Below are positions 26,901 to 34,648 of a stretch of 52,500 bases of DNA, piece after piece. Position numbers and translations under genes: made by a program. A model generated the notes under the pieces. The model was not told the DNA's origin and ran no database searches. It saw nothing but the letters and a program-made list of their open reading frames with translations. Position 1 is the first letter of the stretch. Each line of letters begins with the position of its first letter. The DNA lies in assembly GCF_964340395.1 (NCBI RefSeq), contig NC_135559.1, positions 17,416,050 through 17,468,549 of the forward strand. The letters run 5' to 3'. This stretch comes from Glandiceps talaboti. Lineage: Eukaryota; Hemichordata; Enteropneusta; Spengelidae.

Positions 26901-27046
26901 CTCACAAACTGACAGACTTTGTGTTTTGGACTCAGTTTCTGGAAGGAACGGTTGTAGACAGACACTTGAGTATTCTGTATGACTTTGGAGATGAGTAACT
27001 GGTTTAGGAAATGTGAGGTGCTACTTGACCTTGACACCGTAATATT
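14941..27046 (-). CDS. SENP/Ulp1-type SUMO-specific cysteine protease, seven exons
   Basis: The product cleaves SUMO precursors and removes SUMO from targets, generally in the nucleus (family C48). Exons in transcript order are 27046-25660, 25378-25282, 24946-24781, 24596-24474, 23826-23689, 19448-19314 and 15048-14941. They sum to 2154 nt, exactly 718 codons with TAG at 14943-14941, and every junction is GT-AG and in phase. Family landmarks are WLNDN (exon 3) and WTKQ|VDIFKK across the exon 4/5 junction. The catalytic residues are His in LGNHWTL (23773-23775), Asp in YLDSM (23722-23724) and Cys in CDCGVF (19332-19334), with the helper Gln in PLQDN. The large first listed exon is low-complexity and basic, with an NLS-like RRQKKKPRLR stretch, and lacks an early Met, so the start codon lies in an upstream exon. 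The family assignment is firm. The SENP subtype is left open. Confidence 0.93.
15051..15935. other. SENP last intron, degenerate repeats
   Basis: Non-coding. Loose repeats of roughly 90-110 bp around TAACACCAG and GGGTTATT-type phrases can be seen from 15,200 to 15,840. No exon is recognised. Confidence 0.5.
15937..19212. repeat. 43-bp minisatellite, about 76 copies
   Basis: The unit is built from TCTACCATATCACAACTATA, then TTCTTCATTCACAGACTGTC and ATC. Nearly identical copies fill about 3.27 kb of the last SENP intron, with point variants such as CACATC, TTTATT and TTCAGAG and a few small indels. Because 43 is not a multiple of 3 but no frame has a stop in the consensus, a 225-codon forward frame arises with a 43-residue period. 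It is an artefact. Confidence 0.97.
19455..19679. repeat. CAAT / CAGT / CACT simple repeats
   Basis: Tetranucleotide runs (CAAT, CAGT, then (ACTC)n). This was the target region into which the LINE at 19,787 inserted. Confidence 0.95.
19680..19786. repeat. 107-bp target-site duplication, left copy
   Basis: Starts CTCACCTCTCACTC and ends CTATCAGTGA. It is base-for-base identical to 22,461-22,567 on the other side of the LINE. Identity stops exactly where the element begins (TAGATCTATA) and, on the far side, where microsatellite sequence resumes (ATGAGTGAG). Confidence 0.92.
19787..22460 (+). mobile_element. 5'-truncated non-LTR retrotransposon (LINE)
   Basis: A 2674-bp insertion in a SENP intron, antisense to the gene. 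It carries an open frame from the truncation point to 22,294, a short 3' UTR, AATAAA at 22,433-22,438 and an (AAC)n tail to 22,460. Flanking sequence is a perfect 107-bp direct duplication. The endonuclease domain is absent because of 5' truncation. Intact reading frame and perfect flanks indicate a recent insertion. Confidence 0.95.
19790..22294 (+). CDS. LINE ORF2 remnant: linker, reverse transcriptase and C-terminal Cys/His motif
   Basis: Open from the element's 5' edge (no native start; the first long-frame Met is at 20,417) to TAG at 22,292-22,294. Order: a basic linker (19,930-20,010, rich in K/R/E); then reverse transcriptase blocks with KGGNKNRFDPANYRGITLL, the first catalytic Asp in SLDLQKAFDS (about 20,750-20,780), GVRQGSILSTTLFLIYANDL (about 20,924-20,983) and the catalytic pair in ALADD (about 21,047-21,061), where Leu replaces the more usual Tyr or Phe; then WRLKLSATKC. 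Near the C-terminus is CSKCEDVADNLLIHLTTSC, a C-x2-C-x9-H-x4-C pattern typical of LINE ORF2 tails. There is no RNase H. The clade is most likely in the CR1/L2/Jockey assemblage, but this is not resolved here. It would not make a complete protein because the endonuclease is missing. Confidence 0.93.
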   Translation: MYTASETIPSSKFKPFLKPYWKDVRSLHKKSLALRNKWISAGRPRGLQHESFRNYKEAKRNFRKELRQRQRKAECEKFDFIENAIELDQSLFWRNVNIRRKNTCNSFPVLKTDGETISNHTCVVNTFADYFKQLYEPLEDNSFVSSFRVQIDEELDNLSASSHDNAETILSRPLSIEDISRAIGKLKRGKAGGPDSITYEHIIFGGPFLMDALVNLFNALINVEYIPSSFKSAYLVPIFKGGNKNRFDPANYRGITLLPTLQKLFEMCISHRLQPWLCDKNLPHPLQAGYQPGQSNITTAFCIQETILHHVERGSKVFMCSLDLQKAFDSIWWNGLFHKLYTLGINAKLWRLLKNMFHGQKCQIAIDTYTSEEYRLFQGVRQGSILSTTLFLIYANDLLVELENSRFGCYIDSLFLGAPALADDISILAPTRSTCQKMLNIVCNYCSTWRLKLSATKCRLLVFGETTRERERSRQHRNLSLNNCPLTEVDSITIVGMQFTNNLSSMERTLSVCKKARCLINSLRSVGIGPYGLNPIVSTEVWKRMCLPAAFHTCELWTPNETELLMLERCQRYAAKTIQGFPSKTPTDLALSAVGLIPIEAYIDNCKLRFFGTLCNCDNFSVRKHVFLQRLFEFKFSSVKKRLGFIPDIMNILLKYGLLCFLDEFCATGYFPPKFLWKIIVKDAIYEKECNLWRDRIATRDELQLFSQLHKHILPFHLYSYSRKFPKYKSTVYKIMKVLATPCNIKCSKCEDVADNLLIHLTTSCRQTSTARDYFWTSLFNELNVDFSVALFNLDEFDFIVRILGDVFCNDNLLINTELLQDIILKFMHMCLDI
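22461..22567. repeat. 107-bp target-site duplication, right copy
   Basis: Identical to 19,680-19,786. It immediately follows the (AAC)n tail of the LINE. Confidence 0.92.
22568..22860. repeat. GTGA, CAGT, CAAC and CAAT simple repeats
   Basis: Continuation of the original microsatellite array beyond the LINE: (GAGT)n to about 22,684, then (CAGT)n, (CAAC)n and (CAAT)n. Confidence 0.95.
23105..23660. repeat. roughly 110-120 bp minisatellite, five copies
   Basis: The units share GTTTGGTCAGTGTGTATCAT or TTTGGTCAGTGTGTATCATA, CACTCATACCCTATATACC and TGTGGTAGTGTGTACACTAC. The array begins within about 30 bp of the donor of the SENP exon that ends at 23,689 (on the minus strand it is the start of the following intron). 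The forward frames with repeated FGQCVSYYDS are repeat artefacts. Confidence 0.92.
23895..24195. repeat. two-copy tandem repeat of about 165 bp
   Basis: CACAACATTTCTGGAACA near 23,910 and 24,070 is followed in both copies by similar text (TGTATGAT-GTATGT, then ACAGGGCTGTGTTTG). It lies in a SENP intron and is non-coding. Confidence 0.8.
24220..24596 (-). repeat. 108-bp tandem triplication of SENP exon end plus 5' splice site
   Basis: The SENP exon beginning at 24596 ends in KWTKQ with donor CAG|GTATGT after 24474. An apparently identical 108-bp unit, holding the last 30 codons of the exon, the donor and the following 18 bases, is repeated. This gives further identical donors after 24366 and 24258 and a partial fourth copy to about 24220. 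Because 108 is divisible by 3 and no stop intervenes, using donors 2 or 3 would add 36 or 72 residues to the protease domain. Confidence 0.93.
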
Positions 27047-27169
27047 CTGTGGATGACAAAAAGAAAATTTTGAATAAATAACTACAGAAAATGAATACAT
27101 CATATCCAAAAGGGACTGACAAACTCTTGTACTTTTGGTAAACTATGAAAACAGGACTGTGTTGGAGTG

Positions 27170-28115
27170 GTCCAGCCTTTACCTGTCAACCTACATTTTT
27201 GTATCACAGGTAAGTTTGCGGTGTTTTTAACTTAAAGTTTTTAAACCCAAAGTCCCAAGTTGTAAATCTGTTCAAATGCTACATTGAAAATCTTATAGGT
27301 TTCCATTTTGTTACTTTGGAATATTCCCAATATTCAATGTGATGACGTTGGTGGGCTTAAAAACCTGGGATAGTGACTTGAGAACTATGGTTGAATTAAA
27401 CTGTAAAGTATGTGTAATCAGCCTTACCTGTCAACCTCACCTGTTAAGTTAGCTGTGATTTTAACTTAAAATTTTTAAACCCAAGTTGTAAATCTGGTCA
27501 AATGCTACATTGGTAAAACCTTATATATAAGTTTCCATTTTGCTACTTTGGAATATTCCCAATATTCAATGTGATGACGTTGGTGGGCTTAAAAACCTGG
27601 GATAGTGACTTGAGAACTATGGTTGATTTAAACTGTAAAGTATGTGTAATCAGCCTTACCTGTCAACCTCACCTGTTAAGTTAGCGGTGTTTTTAACTTA
27701 AAATTTTTAAACACAAAGTCCCGTGTTGTAAATCTGGTCAAATGCTACATTGGTCAAACCTTATAGGTTTCAATTTTGCTACTTTGGAATATTCCCAATA
27801 TTCAATGTGATGACGTTGGTGGGCGAACCTGGGATAGTGACTTGAGAACTATGGTTGAATTAAACTGTAAAGTATGTGTAATCAGCCTTACCTGTCAACC
27901 TCACCTGTTAAGTTAGCGGTGTTTTTAACTTAAAATTTTTAAACACAAAGTCCTGTGTTGTAAATCTGGTCAAATGCTACATTGGTCAAACCTTATAGGT
28001 TTCAATTTTGTTACTTTGGAATATTCCCAATATTCAATGTGATGACTTTGGTGGGGCTTAAAAGCCTGGGATAGTGACTTGAGAACTATGGTTGATTTAC
28101 AATGTAACCTGTAAA
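27170..28115. repeat. roughly 235-bp tandem repeat, four copies, in the SENP 5' intron
   Basis: The units share TACCTGTCAACC, TTTTTAACTTAAA, AATCTGGTCAAATGCTACAT, TTTGGAATATTCCCAATATT and GTGACTTGAGAACTATGG. On the minus strand each unit reads as an acceptor-like CTTTACAG, about 200 bp, then two donor-like sites (AACAG|GTGAGG and GACAG|GTAAGG). Confidence 0.9.
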
Positions 28116-29807
28116 CTACATGTAATCTGAGCCATGAGAGGGGTCAACAAAATTTGGTAATGGGTGCCATGACTTACATTGTACCTGGTTTATACCACCT
28201 TACCAAAAAGCACTGTCCATTCATATATTATGATCCCCACCATATACCAAAATAACCATGACTATAGATACTGATGGCTTTAGAAAAATATGTAAATGTA
28301 CTCTCTGAGCTCCTACAGATGACAATTTACATTTACAACATCAAAAATGAAAATACCGAATGATTAAAATGAATACAATCAAACCTTGCTGTAAAATGCT
28401 GATATGGTGGTGGTGGTGGTGGTTACAATGGATAGGAATTTGTAAACAGCGCCCCCAGTGGCCAAACTCATGTAATCTTTTATCTTTCTGATGACTTGAC
28501 TATGGTGTGTCATAATGTGACAGAAAATAAATATGCAAATGTCATAAGGTAATCAATCTTTCCTTCAGTGCTAGATTGGCCACACTCCAATCTAATTTAT
28601 ACCCAGGTTGTTCTACATCGTTTCACAACAACAGTCTACATAACAAGGTTTTGCAGTGCTCAATTTAAAAGAATTTAAGATTAACATTACTTCTCCAAAT
28701 ATATTCAACACATTATGCTTCAGAGATATGCAAATTATTATATTATTCCGAAAATCTTTTCTTTATTCTGAATTTCAGCCAGAAAATACTTGTGATTGAA
28801 GCATTTTGTCATTATTTGTCTTTTGATTTGGAGTGACAAAGATAAGATTCCTAGTAGTTCGTGTATTTACCTAAAAAATCTTGGGGAGTGATACCTAATA
28901 GTCAGTATGCCCCAAGTGGTCTCTGATTTAACCATGTCTGGTCAAAATCAATTAATCAGAACAAAAAGTTGTTCATCCAATCAGTGAACCCCAACTGTGT
29001 TATAGTGACGTAAACAGTCTCCTGACAAATGTACCATATTTGGATATTACATAACTGCCCCAATAAACACTTACTTTTATGATGGACTGTATTATTGGTT
29101 AGAATTTGTGATTAATAAACAAAGACATGATGTTAGTGGGTGGCTGTGGATGAATTTTAAATTACATCTCATGCATCTTAGGACTTCTATCTAGAGTAAC
29201 AACTTGGACTATACTGTGAGTGGAGGTACTTAAATCATAACAATACCATATATATGAACTTGACTAGAGACCTAATTACCCAAACTAAAATGAGATTGGT
29301 TGACACAAAAACTTCTTGTCTGTGGTAAACTGAATTGGTATATCTTACACAATGTATGATTCAGGTCCGGTAACATGACCAATGATGGCACCCAGTTATT
29401 TTGTTCACCTGTTCTACATAATATCACCTTTTTTAAATGAAGAAAAAAATAAATAAAAGCAAACTATGATTTCTGTGTTGTTTTCTTACTTACCACTGTG
29501 AATTGACTAAATAAAGAAAAGCCGAGTCTTCTTTTTCTTACTGATGATTCAAAACAGATCTACTTTCAAATCTGCCTATTTCAGTAGATTATAGCGCCCT
29601 CTCTGATACAAACTTTACAACACTGTGCTGTAAATCCGATACTAAATGATACAAATCGTTGAATTTTCTTACAGAACATGTAACCGCGTCATAGCCATTG
29701 TATATCAACGAATTTTGATCGTGACTTTGGATGTTGCATTCGTTCACGTCGATCACAGCCTGTATTTTACCATGCATGTTCCCATTGCAATCCTAAAAAT
29801 AGCTTAC
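28116..29807. other. SENP 5' intron, no recognised exon
   Basis: AT-rich, with a short (GGT)n run near 28,405-28,423. The protein must have coding sequence upstream of 27,046, so a small unrecognised exon could lie here. A 62-codon minus frame (29,777-29,589) is open but unrecognised, with no supporting splice evidence. Confidence 0.5.
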
Positions 29808-29960
29808 CAGTTTCAGATGTACGGTCAACAAGGAGATTTATTTTCATGTATCGTCTAGTACGCGTCTTTCCATGTTTCTTGATGATCATACTTTGTCGTC
29901 AGTCACGCTGTCGGTGTGTTTTTGAAATCCCTTGTATCCAGCTCCATACATCATGGCCAG
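29808..29960 (-). other. candidate first exon of the SENP gene
   Basis: On the minus strand a donor consensus ACTG|GTAAGC ends an open segment after 29,808. Upstream Met codons exist: a short frame MMYGAGYKGFQ that stops, and a second frame starting MIIKKHGKTRTRRY that runs open to the donor in phase 1. The next known exon enters in phase 0, so either a further small exon joins them or this exon is largely 5' UTR. Position next to the CRE/GC/ETS cluster supports a first exon, but this is an inference. Confidence 0.4.
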
Positions 29961-30075
29961 GAAGGGATTGACTCACATGGTCGGGGAGGGGGTGGGGGAA
30001 TTAGCGCTTTTGTTGGATGACGTCATAATCTGGGCGGAGTCTTAAGTTTCGCAGACAACCCGGAAGTGCTATGAC
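29960..30075. promoter_or_regulatory. probable bidirectional TATA-less promoter
   Basis: Between the minus-strand SENP start and a plus-strand donor at 30,152 lie a CRE palindrome TGACGTCA (30,018-30,025), a GC box GGGCGG (30,032-30,037) and an ETS-type CCGGAAGT (30,060-30,067). CpG is locally frequent compared with the rest of the window and no TATA box is evident. The sites are seen directly. Promoter activity is inferred. Confidence 0.6.
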
Positions 30076-30152
30076 ATGTGCGTGTCCATGAGAGCTCAAG
30101 AGTGCGGTCTGCTTGTCTTTGGAGCGCTATATGCTTAGAAACATGTATCTCG
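30060..30152 (+). other. candidate non-coding first exon of a plus-strand transcript
   Basis: Follows the ETS-like site and ends in a donor ATCTCG|GTAAGA. It holds only very short ATG frames (for example MRAQECGLLVFGALYA-stop), so if transcribed it is 5' UTR. It could serve the cullin-3 or TM9SF2-like exons downstream. Confidence 0.4.
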
Positions 30153-30338
30153 GTAAGACAATTAACGTTTTGTAAGAATCTAAGATATTAATGTTATGTG
30201 GCATGCACTGGCAACGAAATCAGCAATGTGTCCTACATTATGTGAGTCAATGAATACAAGATACAACACTCAACAGATGATCTCGCCATACACGTACACA
30301 TAGATCCATCGCGCAGATTGCAGACATGATGTCATTGT

Positions 30339-30425
30339 TAGCTGCAATAAATTGAATAATTGTAGCGTTTGTTGTGATTTTGAGGGCTTTTTCGTCTGTT
30401 TTTGTGCCTTTTTACGTTCCGATGT
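30339..30425 (+). mobile_element. single arm of the 31,177-31,322 foldback family
   Basis: Starts TAGCTGCAATAA, then TAATTGTAGCG, GGGCTTTTTCGTCTG. This matches one arm of the palindromic element at 31,177-31,322. It is a solo or decayed copy. Confidence 0.65.
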
Positions 30426-30429
30426 TTAA

Positions 30430-30511
30430 CCCAAATCAAACCGTTTAGCAGCAGTCCAGGACACACAAACTACTAAACATTGTATCTAGACTAGGATTAG
30501 TCCAGGACATA
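30430..30511. repeat. first 54-bp minisatellite units
   Basis: Contains ACTACTAAACATTGTATCTA and TAGTCCAGGACA, the phrases of the large array at 31,320-32,640. The next unit is interrupted by an element inserted after CCAGGACATA. Confidence 0.75.
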
Positions 30512-31106
30512 TTTATACAAATGTCGACTGGCCGTGAGGGCAATAGCGAGCATACGTCTGTTCCCCGCGAGGGCCTGTCGATCACCTCAACATTAATCCC
30601 GAGGGCGAAGCCCAAGGGAAATAAGTTGATGTTGAGGTGATCGACAGGCCCGAGGGGGGAACTGACGTATGCTATTGCCCGAACAAGAGGCCAGCTAGTC
30701 GACATTTGTTTTATAACACATCTCATTCATACTACTATAAAACCTAAATTACAGACACATTGATTAATATCCTTCACTACAGGCAATACCGTTCCTACTT
30801 CCACACAGTATTTTCCTAAAATACTCACAGCATTTTTGATAACACACTTTGTGCGCTTAGCATCTTTGTGTGACACCAGTTCTGCAAGATCTTCTTCAGA
30901 CACTTTCCAAAAACGTGAATATTATTGTTTGGCGCCATTTGTCGTCTGCAAGGAAGACGCTCACGCATGCGCAATTGGCGACTTTTCATTCATGGAACTA
31001 TTGCAATAGATCGTCATTTCCCGGGCAACAGTATTCAAATTACGCATACCACGTGACAGGGCATTGACGAATCGCAACACGACTCACGCAGATGATGTGT
31101 TATAAA
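30512..31106. mobile_element. non-autonomous inverted-repeat element with an internal foldback
   Basis: Splits a 54-bp minisatellite unit, which runs to CCAGGACATA and resumes at GACTACTGG. Ends are related as inverted repeats (TTTATACAAATG left; GATGTGTTATAAA right). Inside, 30,517-30,710 is a hairpin with arms of about 80 bp (GGCCTGTCGATCACCTCAAC opposite GTTGAGGTGATCGACAGGCC) around CCCGAGGGCGAAG. The right half has CpG-containing sequence (GCGCAATTGG, ACCACGTGAC). There is no transposase. Confidence 0.7.
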
Positions 31107-31176
31107 GACTACTGGTACTAAACATTGTATCTAGACTACCCAATTAGCAGTAGTTCAGGACACACAAACTACTATA

Positions 31177-31322
31177 TAGCTGCAATAATTGTAGCGTCTT
31201 GTTGCGGTTTTGTGGGTTTTTTCGACATTTTAAGTTAAACACTAAAACTTAAAAAGTCACCAAAACAGACGAAAAGACCCACAAAAACGCAACATTGCAA
31301 AACGCTACAATTATTGCAGCTA
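31177..31322. mobile_element. 146-bp palindromic MITE
   Basis: Termini TAGCTGCAATAATTGTAGCG and the complement CGCTACAATTATTGCAGCTA. Arms continue inward (GTGGGTTTTTTCG opposite CGAAAAGACCCAC). It interrupts a 54-bp minisatellite unit, which continues as ACTACTAAACATTG right after the element. ACTACTA occurs on both sides, but this phrase is native to the minisatellite, so a target duplication cannot be proven. Confidence 0.85.
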
Positions 31323-32640
31323 ACTACTAAACATTGTATCTTGACTACCAAATTAGGAGTGTTCCAAGGCACATAGACTACTATACATTGTATCTAGACT
31401 ACCAAATTAGGAGTGTTCCAAGGCACATAGACTACTATACATTGTATCTAGACTACCAAATTAGCAGTAGTCCAGGACACATAGACTACTAAACATTGTA
31501 TCTAGACTACCAAATTAGCAGTAGTCCAGGACACATAGACTACTAAACATTGTATCTAGACTACCAAATTAGCAGTAGTCCAGGACACATAGACTAAACA
31601 TTGTATCTAGACTACCAAATTAGCAGTAGTCCAGGGCACATAGACTACTAAACATTGTATCTAGACTACCAAATTAGCAGTAGTCCAGGACACATAGACT
31701 ATACTAAACATTGCATCTAGACTACCAAATTAGCAGTAGTCCAGGACACATAGACTACTAAACATTGTATCTAGACTACCAAATTAGCAGTAGTCCAGGA
31801 CACATAGACTACTAAACATTGTATCTAGACTACCAAATTAGCAGTAGTACAGGACACATAGACTACTAAACATTGTATCTAGACTACCAAATTAGCAGTA
31901 GTCCAGGACACATAGACTACCAAACATTGTATTAAGACTACCAAATTAGCAGTAGTACAGGGCACATAGACTACTATACATTGTATCTAGACTACCAAAT
32001 TACCAATAGTCCAGGACACATAGACTACTAAATATTGTATCTAGACTACCAAATTAGCAGTAGTCCAGGACACATAGACTACTAAACGTTGTATTAAGAC
32101 TACCAAATTAGCAGTAGTCCAGGACACATAGACTACTAAACATTGTATCTAGACTACCAAATTAGCAGTAGTACAGGGTACATAGACTACCAAATTAGCA
32201 GTAGTCCAGGACACATAGACTACTAAACATTGTATCTAGACTACCAAATTAGCAGTAGTCCAGGACACAGACTACTAAACATTGTATCTAGACTACCAAA
32301 TTAGCAGTAGTACAGGACACATAGACTACTAATTAACATTGTATCTAGACTACCAAATTAGCAGTAGTACAGGACACATAGACTGCTAAATATTGTATCT
32401 AGACTACCAAATTAGCAGTAGTCCAGGACACATAGACTACTAAACATTGTATTAAGACTACCAAATTAACAGTAGTCCAGGACACAGACAACTAAATATT
32501 GTATCTAGACTACCAAATTAGCAGTAGTACAGGGTACATAGACTTCTAAACATTGTATCTAGACTACCAAATTAGCAGTAGTACACTAGGGCACATAGAC
32601 TACTAAACATTGTATCTAGATCTAGACTACTAAATTTATA
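31323..32640. repeat. 54-bp minisatellite, about 24 copies
   Basis: The unit consists of ACTACTAAACATTGTATCTA, GACTACCAAATTAGCAGTAG and TCCAGGACACATAG. Most copies differ at one to three sites. It probably lies in an intron or intergenic space between the promoter region and the cullin-3 exons. Confidence 0.96.
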
Positions 32641-33069
32641 AGGTAGTAGTGTATTACACCAATGAATGGAAATTAATAAAAAACTGTAGCTAAAACAATT
32701 CCTGTAGGAGTTAAATTTGAGCTTTGAAAATACACACTGTTTGACTTGGGGTGGGATGGGGAAGTCATGATGATTTAGTAATACCATTGATATTTTGGCA
32801 GGTATGACTTGGTTACAGGCCACATATGGGGAGTGGGTCTTATAATTGTATAAAATTTTGATATTACCTGTAACCACCACAATTCTTTCATGAATTCCAA
32901 ACTATCATAAACAAATACTTTGATCATCCAGAGTTTAAAATAGGTAACCTTTGCCCTTTTATAGTGCAGTCATCTTTGGTTCACAACATTGCTATACTGA
33001 AGATCGACAAAATATATTGTATGGACATTGTTGATAGCAGGAGTAAGTACTGTTCATTTTCTTCAATAG
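32641..33069. other. non-coding flank upstream of the cullin-3 exon
   Basis: No recognisable exon. The expected cullin-3 first exon (short N-terminus before TMDE) is not seen here. A minus frame of 102 codons lacks recognisable content. Confidence 0.5.
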
Positions 33070-33086
33070 AAGACTATGGATGAGAA

Positions 33087-33267
33087 CTTGTGTGCCCTCT
33101 AATGATAGTCAGATTCTGTTTTTGTGAGTCAAAGTAAGAAAAACTGGGATTTCTTGTGAGTATCACCACATAGTAAGAGATAGGGGAACACCAAGTTTTG
33201 GTGGGTCACTAGAAATTGTGCTCGTCACTGGCACGTCATTGGCTTAGAGGGCATACTGAATTGAGAA
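33087..33267. mobile_element. small inverted-repeat element inserted in the cullin-3 exon
   Basis: Ends read TGTGCCCTCTAA and TTAGAGGGCATA, i.e. terminal inverted repeats. TGAGAA flanks both sides (33,081-33,086 and 33,262-33,267), consistent with a target duplication. The interior (TTTCTTGTGAGTATCACC, then GGTGGGTCACTAGAAATTGT) is a diverged relative of the roughly 170-bp segment ending AGAGGGCGCACTT inside the A1/A2 monomers at 1.7-13.5 kb. Confidence 0.75.
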
Positions 33268-33539
33268 GTATGAAAATGCATGGCATCCAAGAAATCCAGA
33301 AAAAGAATAACAGTGGTCTGAGCTTGAAGAATTATACCGTAATGCATATACCATCATGGTGTTACATAAACATGGTGAACGTCTATACACTGGGTTGAGA
33401 GAGGTGGTGACAGAGCATTTAGTTGACAAGGTAAAATGAATGTTTGATTGACTATTCATTGACTTTTCTAAAGCTGTTTAGATGTATTAATTGTTGATAG
33501 TGTGATTATCAGTGTATACACAGATGTAGGTCAGATGCG

Positions 33540-33700
33540 TTGTTTTGCTGTGTTTGTTTTGTGTTGTGTGGTGTGGTGTGGTGCTGTGCTGTGTTGTGTT
33601 GTGCTGTGGTGTGCTGTGCTGTGATGTGCTGTGTTGTGTTGTGTCGTGTTGTGTTGTGTTGTGTTGTGTTGTGTTGTGTTGTGCTGTGCTGTGCAACCAG
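33540..33700. repeat. GTGTT / GTGCT pentanucleotide repeat
   Basis: (TGTGT/TGTGC)n between the two cullin-3 exons. Overlapping CVVLCC and TTQHN frames on either strand are repeat artefacts. Confidence 0.95.
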
Positions 33701-34109
33701 AAGGTGCATTGTACATGTATATGTGTATGCCATACTGGCTGTCTATAAAAGTCAAAATGTATTGAAGAGTATGTCTATAGTCACAGGATAACTGTGTGTG
33801 TGTATACATGTATGTCTATAGTCATCAGACAAAAAGTAGAAAGGGAAATTTGCATAATTTCATCACTATCTTTTTTTAAACAATCTATGTTGCCAATTAG
33901 CAATGATTATTTCTTCAAAATAAAAGAATTGAACTACATGAATAAGAAATTCATTTAAATTTTTCCAAAATTAAATTTGTATGATTTGAATATTGAACAA
34001 CAATTAATACATCGTTTTGAAAGGGCATTTTACGTGTTTTAGACTCAGTTACTTGTTGAACTCCTTTGCACAGTACTATGTACTGAATTCAGGTGCTTTA
34101 TAAACAGTT

Positions 34110-34129
34110 TTGACTGACTGATTGGTTGG

Positions 34130-34172
<43 letters not shown>
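34110..34172. repeat. TGAT microsatellite
   Basis: (GATT)n just upstream of the second cullin-3 exon's polypyrimidine region. Confidence 0.95.
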
Positions 34173-34174
<2 letters not shown>

Positions 34175-34557
34175 ATTTCAGTTTTATAGCTGTACTATTT
34201 TCTAATTTTCAACAGATCCGTGTAGACGTCTTAGAATCACTGAACAACAATTTCCTGCAGACACTAAACAGTGCATGGAATGACCACCAAACGTCCATGG
34301 TAATGATTAGAGATATTCTCATGTACATGGTGAGTATAGAGAAAGTCATCAAGTTCATAATAGCCAATTTAATAGATATTGGGGTCAAGCAGGGTCACCA
34401 GTAAGAATGTCTGCTATGTAGTGAAGTATATCTAGATACATATACTTGTCACCACATAAGGTTATCAACGTAAATGAACACCATGAAAATATTTAATAAA
34501 ACTTTCATCATTTATGTACCTTATTTAATAACTGTACTGATACAGGCACTCTTTAAA

Positions 34558-34580
34558 GATTGGTAGATTGATTGATCGAC

Positions 34581-34642
<62 letters not shown>
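34558..34642. repeat. GATT microsatellite
   Basis: (GATT)n of about 19 units, directly abutting the left terminus of the MITE at 34,649. Confidence 0.96.
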
Positions 34643-34648
34643 CTTTAT

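Larger units (their letters stand above)
33070..34329 (+). pseudogene. CUL3: cullin-3 fragment (two exons), interrupted and frame-broken
   Basis: Cullin-3 is the scaffold of BTB-type ubiquitin ligases. Exon at 33,070-33,430: after the acceptor CAATAG come codons for TMDE. A foreign segment of about 181 bp follows (33,087-33,267), then EKY and the cullin-3 signature [21 protein letters not shown] and [20 protein letters not shown], ending GACAAG|GTAAAA. Relative to the family this exon has lost about eight codons after EKY, has a small insertion before IQEIQ, and has a 1-nt deletion at AGCTTGAAGAA. Exon at 34,216-34,329 is clean (38 codons): [10 protein letters not shown] and [19 protein letters not shown] with donor GTGAGT. 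The rest of cullin-3 (cullin repeats, cullin homology domain) is not found downstream. It is probably a partial gene copy. Assembly error is the main alternative. Confidence 0.8.

Noticed and set aside
33487-33809. Thr/Gln/His- and Cys/Val-rich frames
   Set aside because: Artefacts of the GTGTT/GTGCT pentanucleotide repeat.
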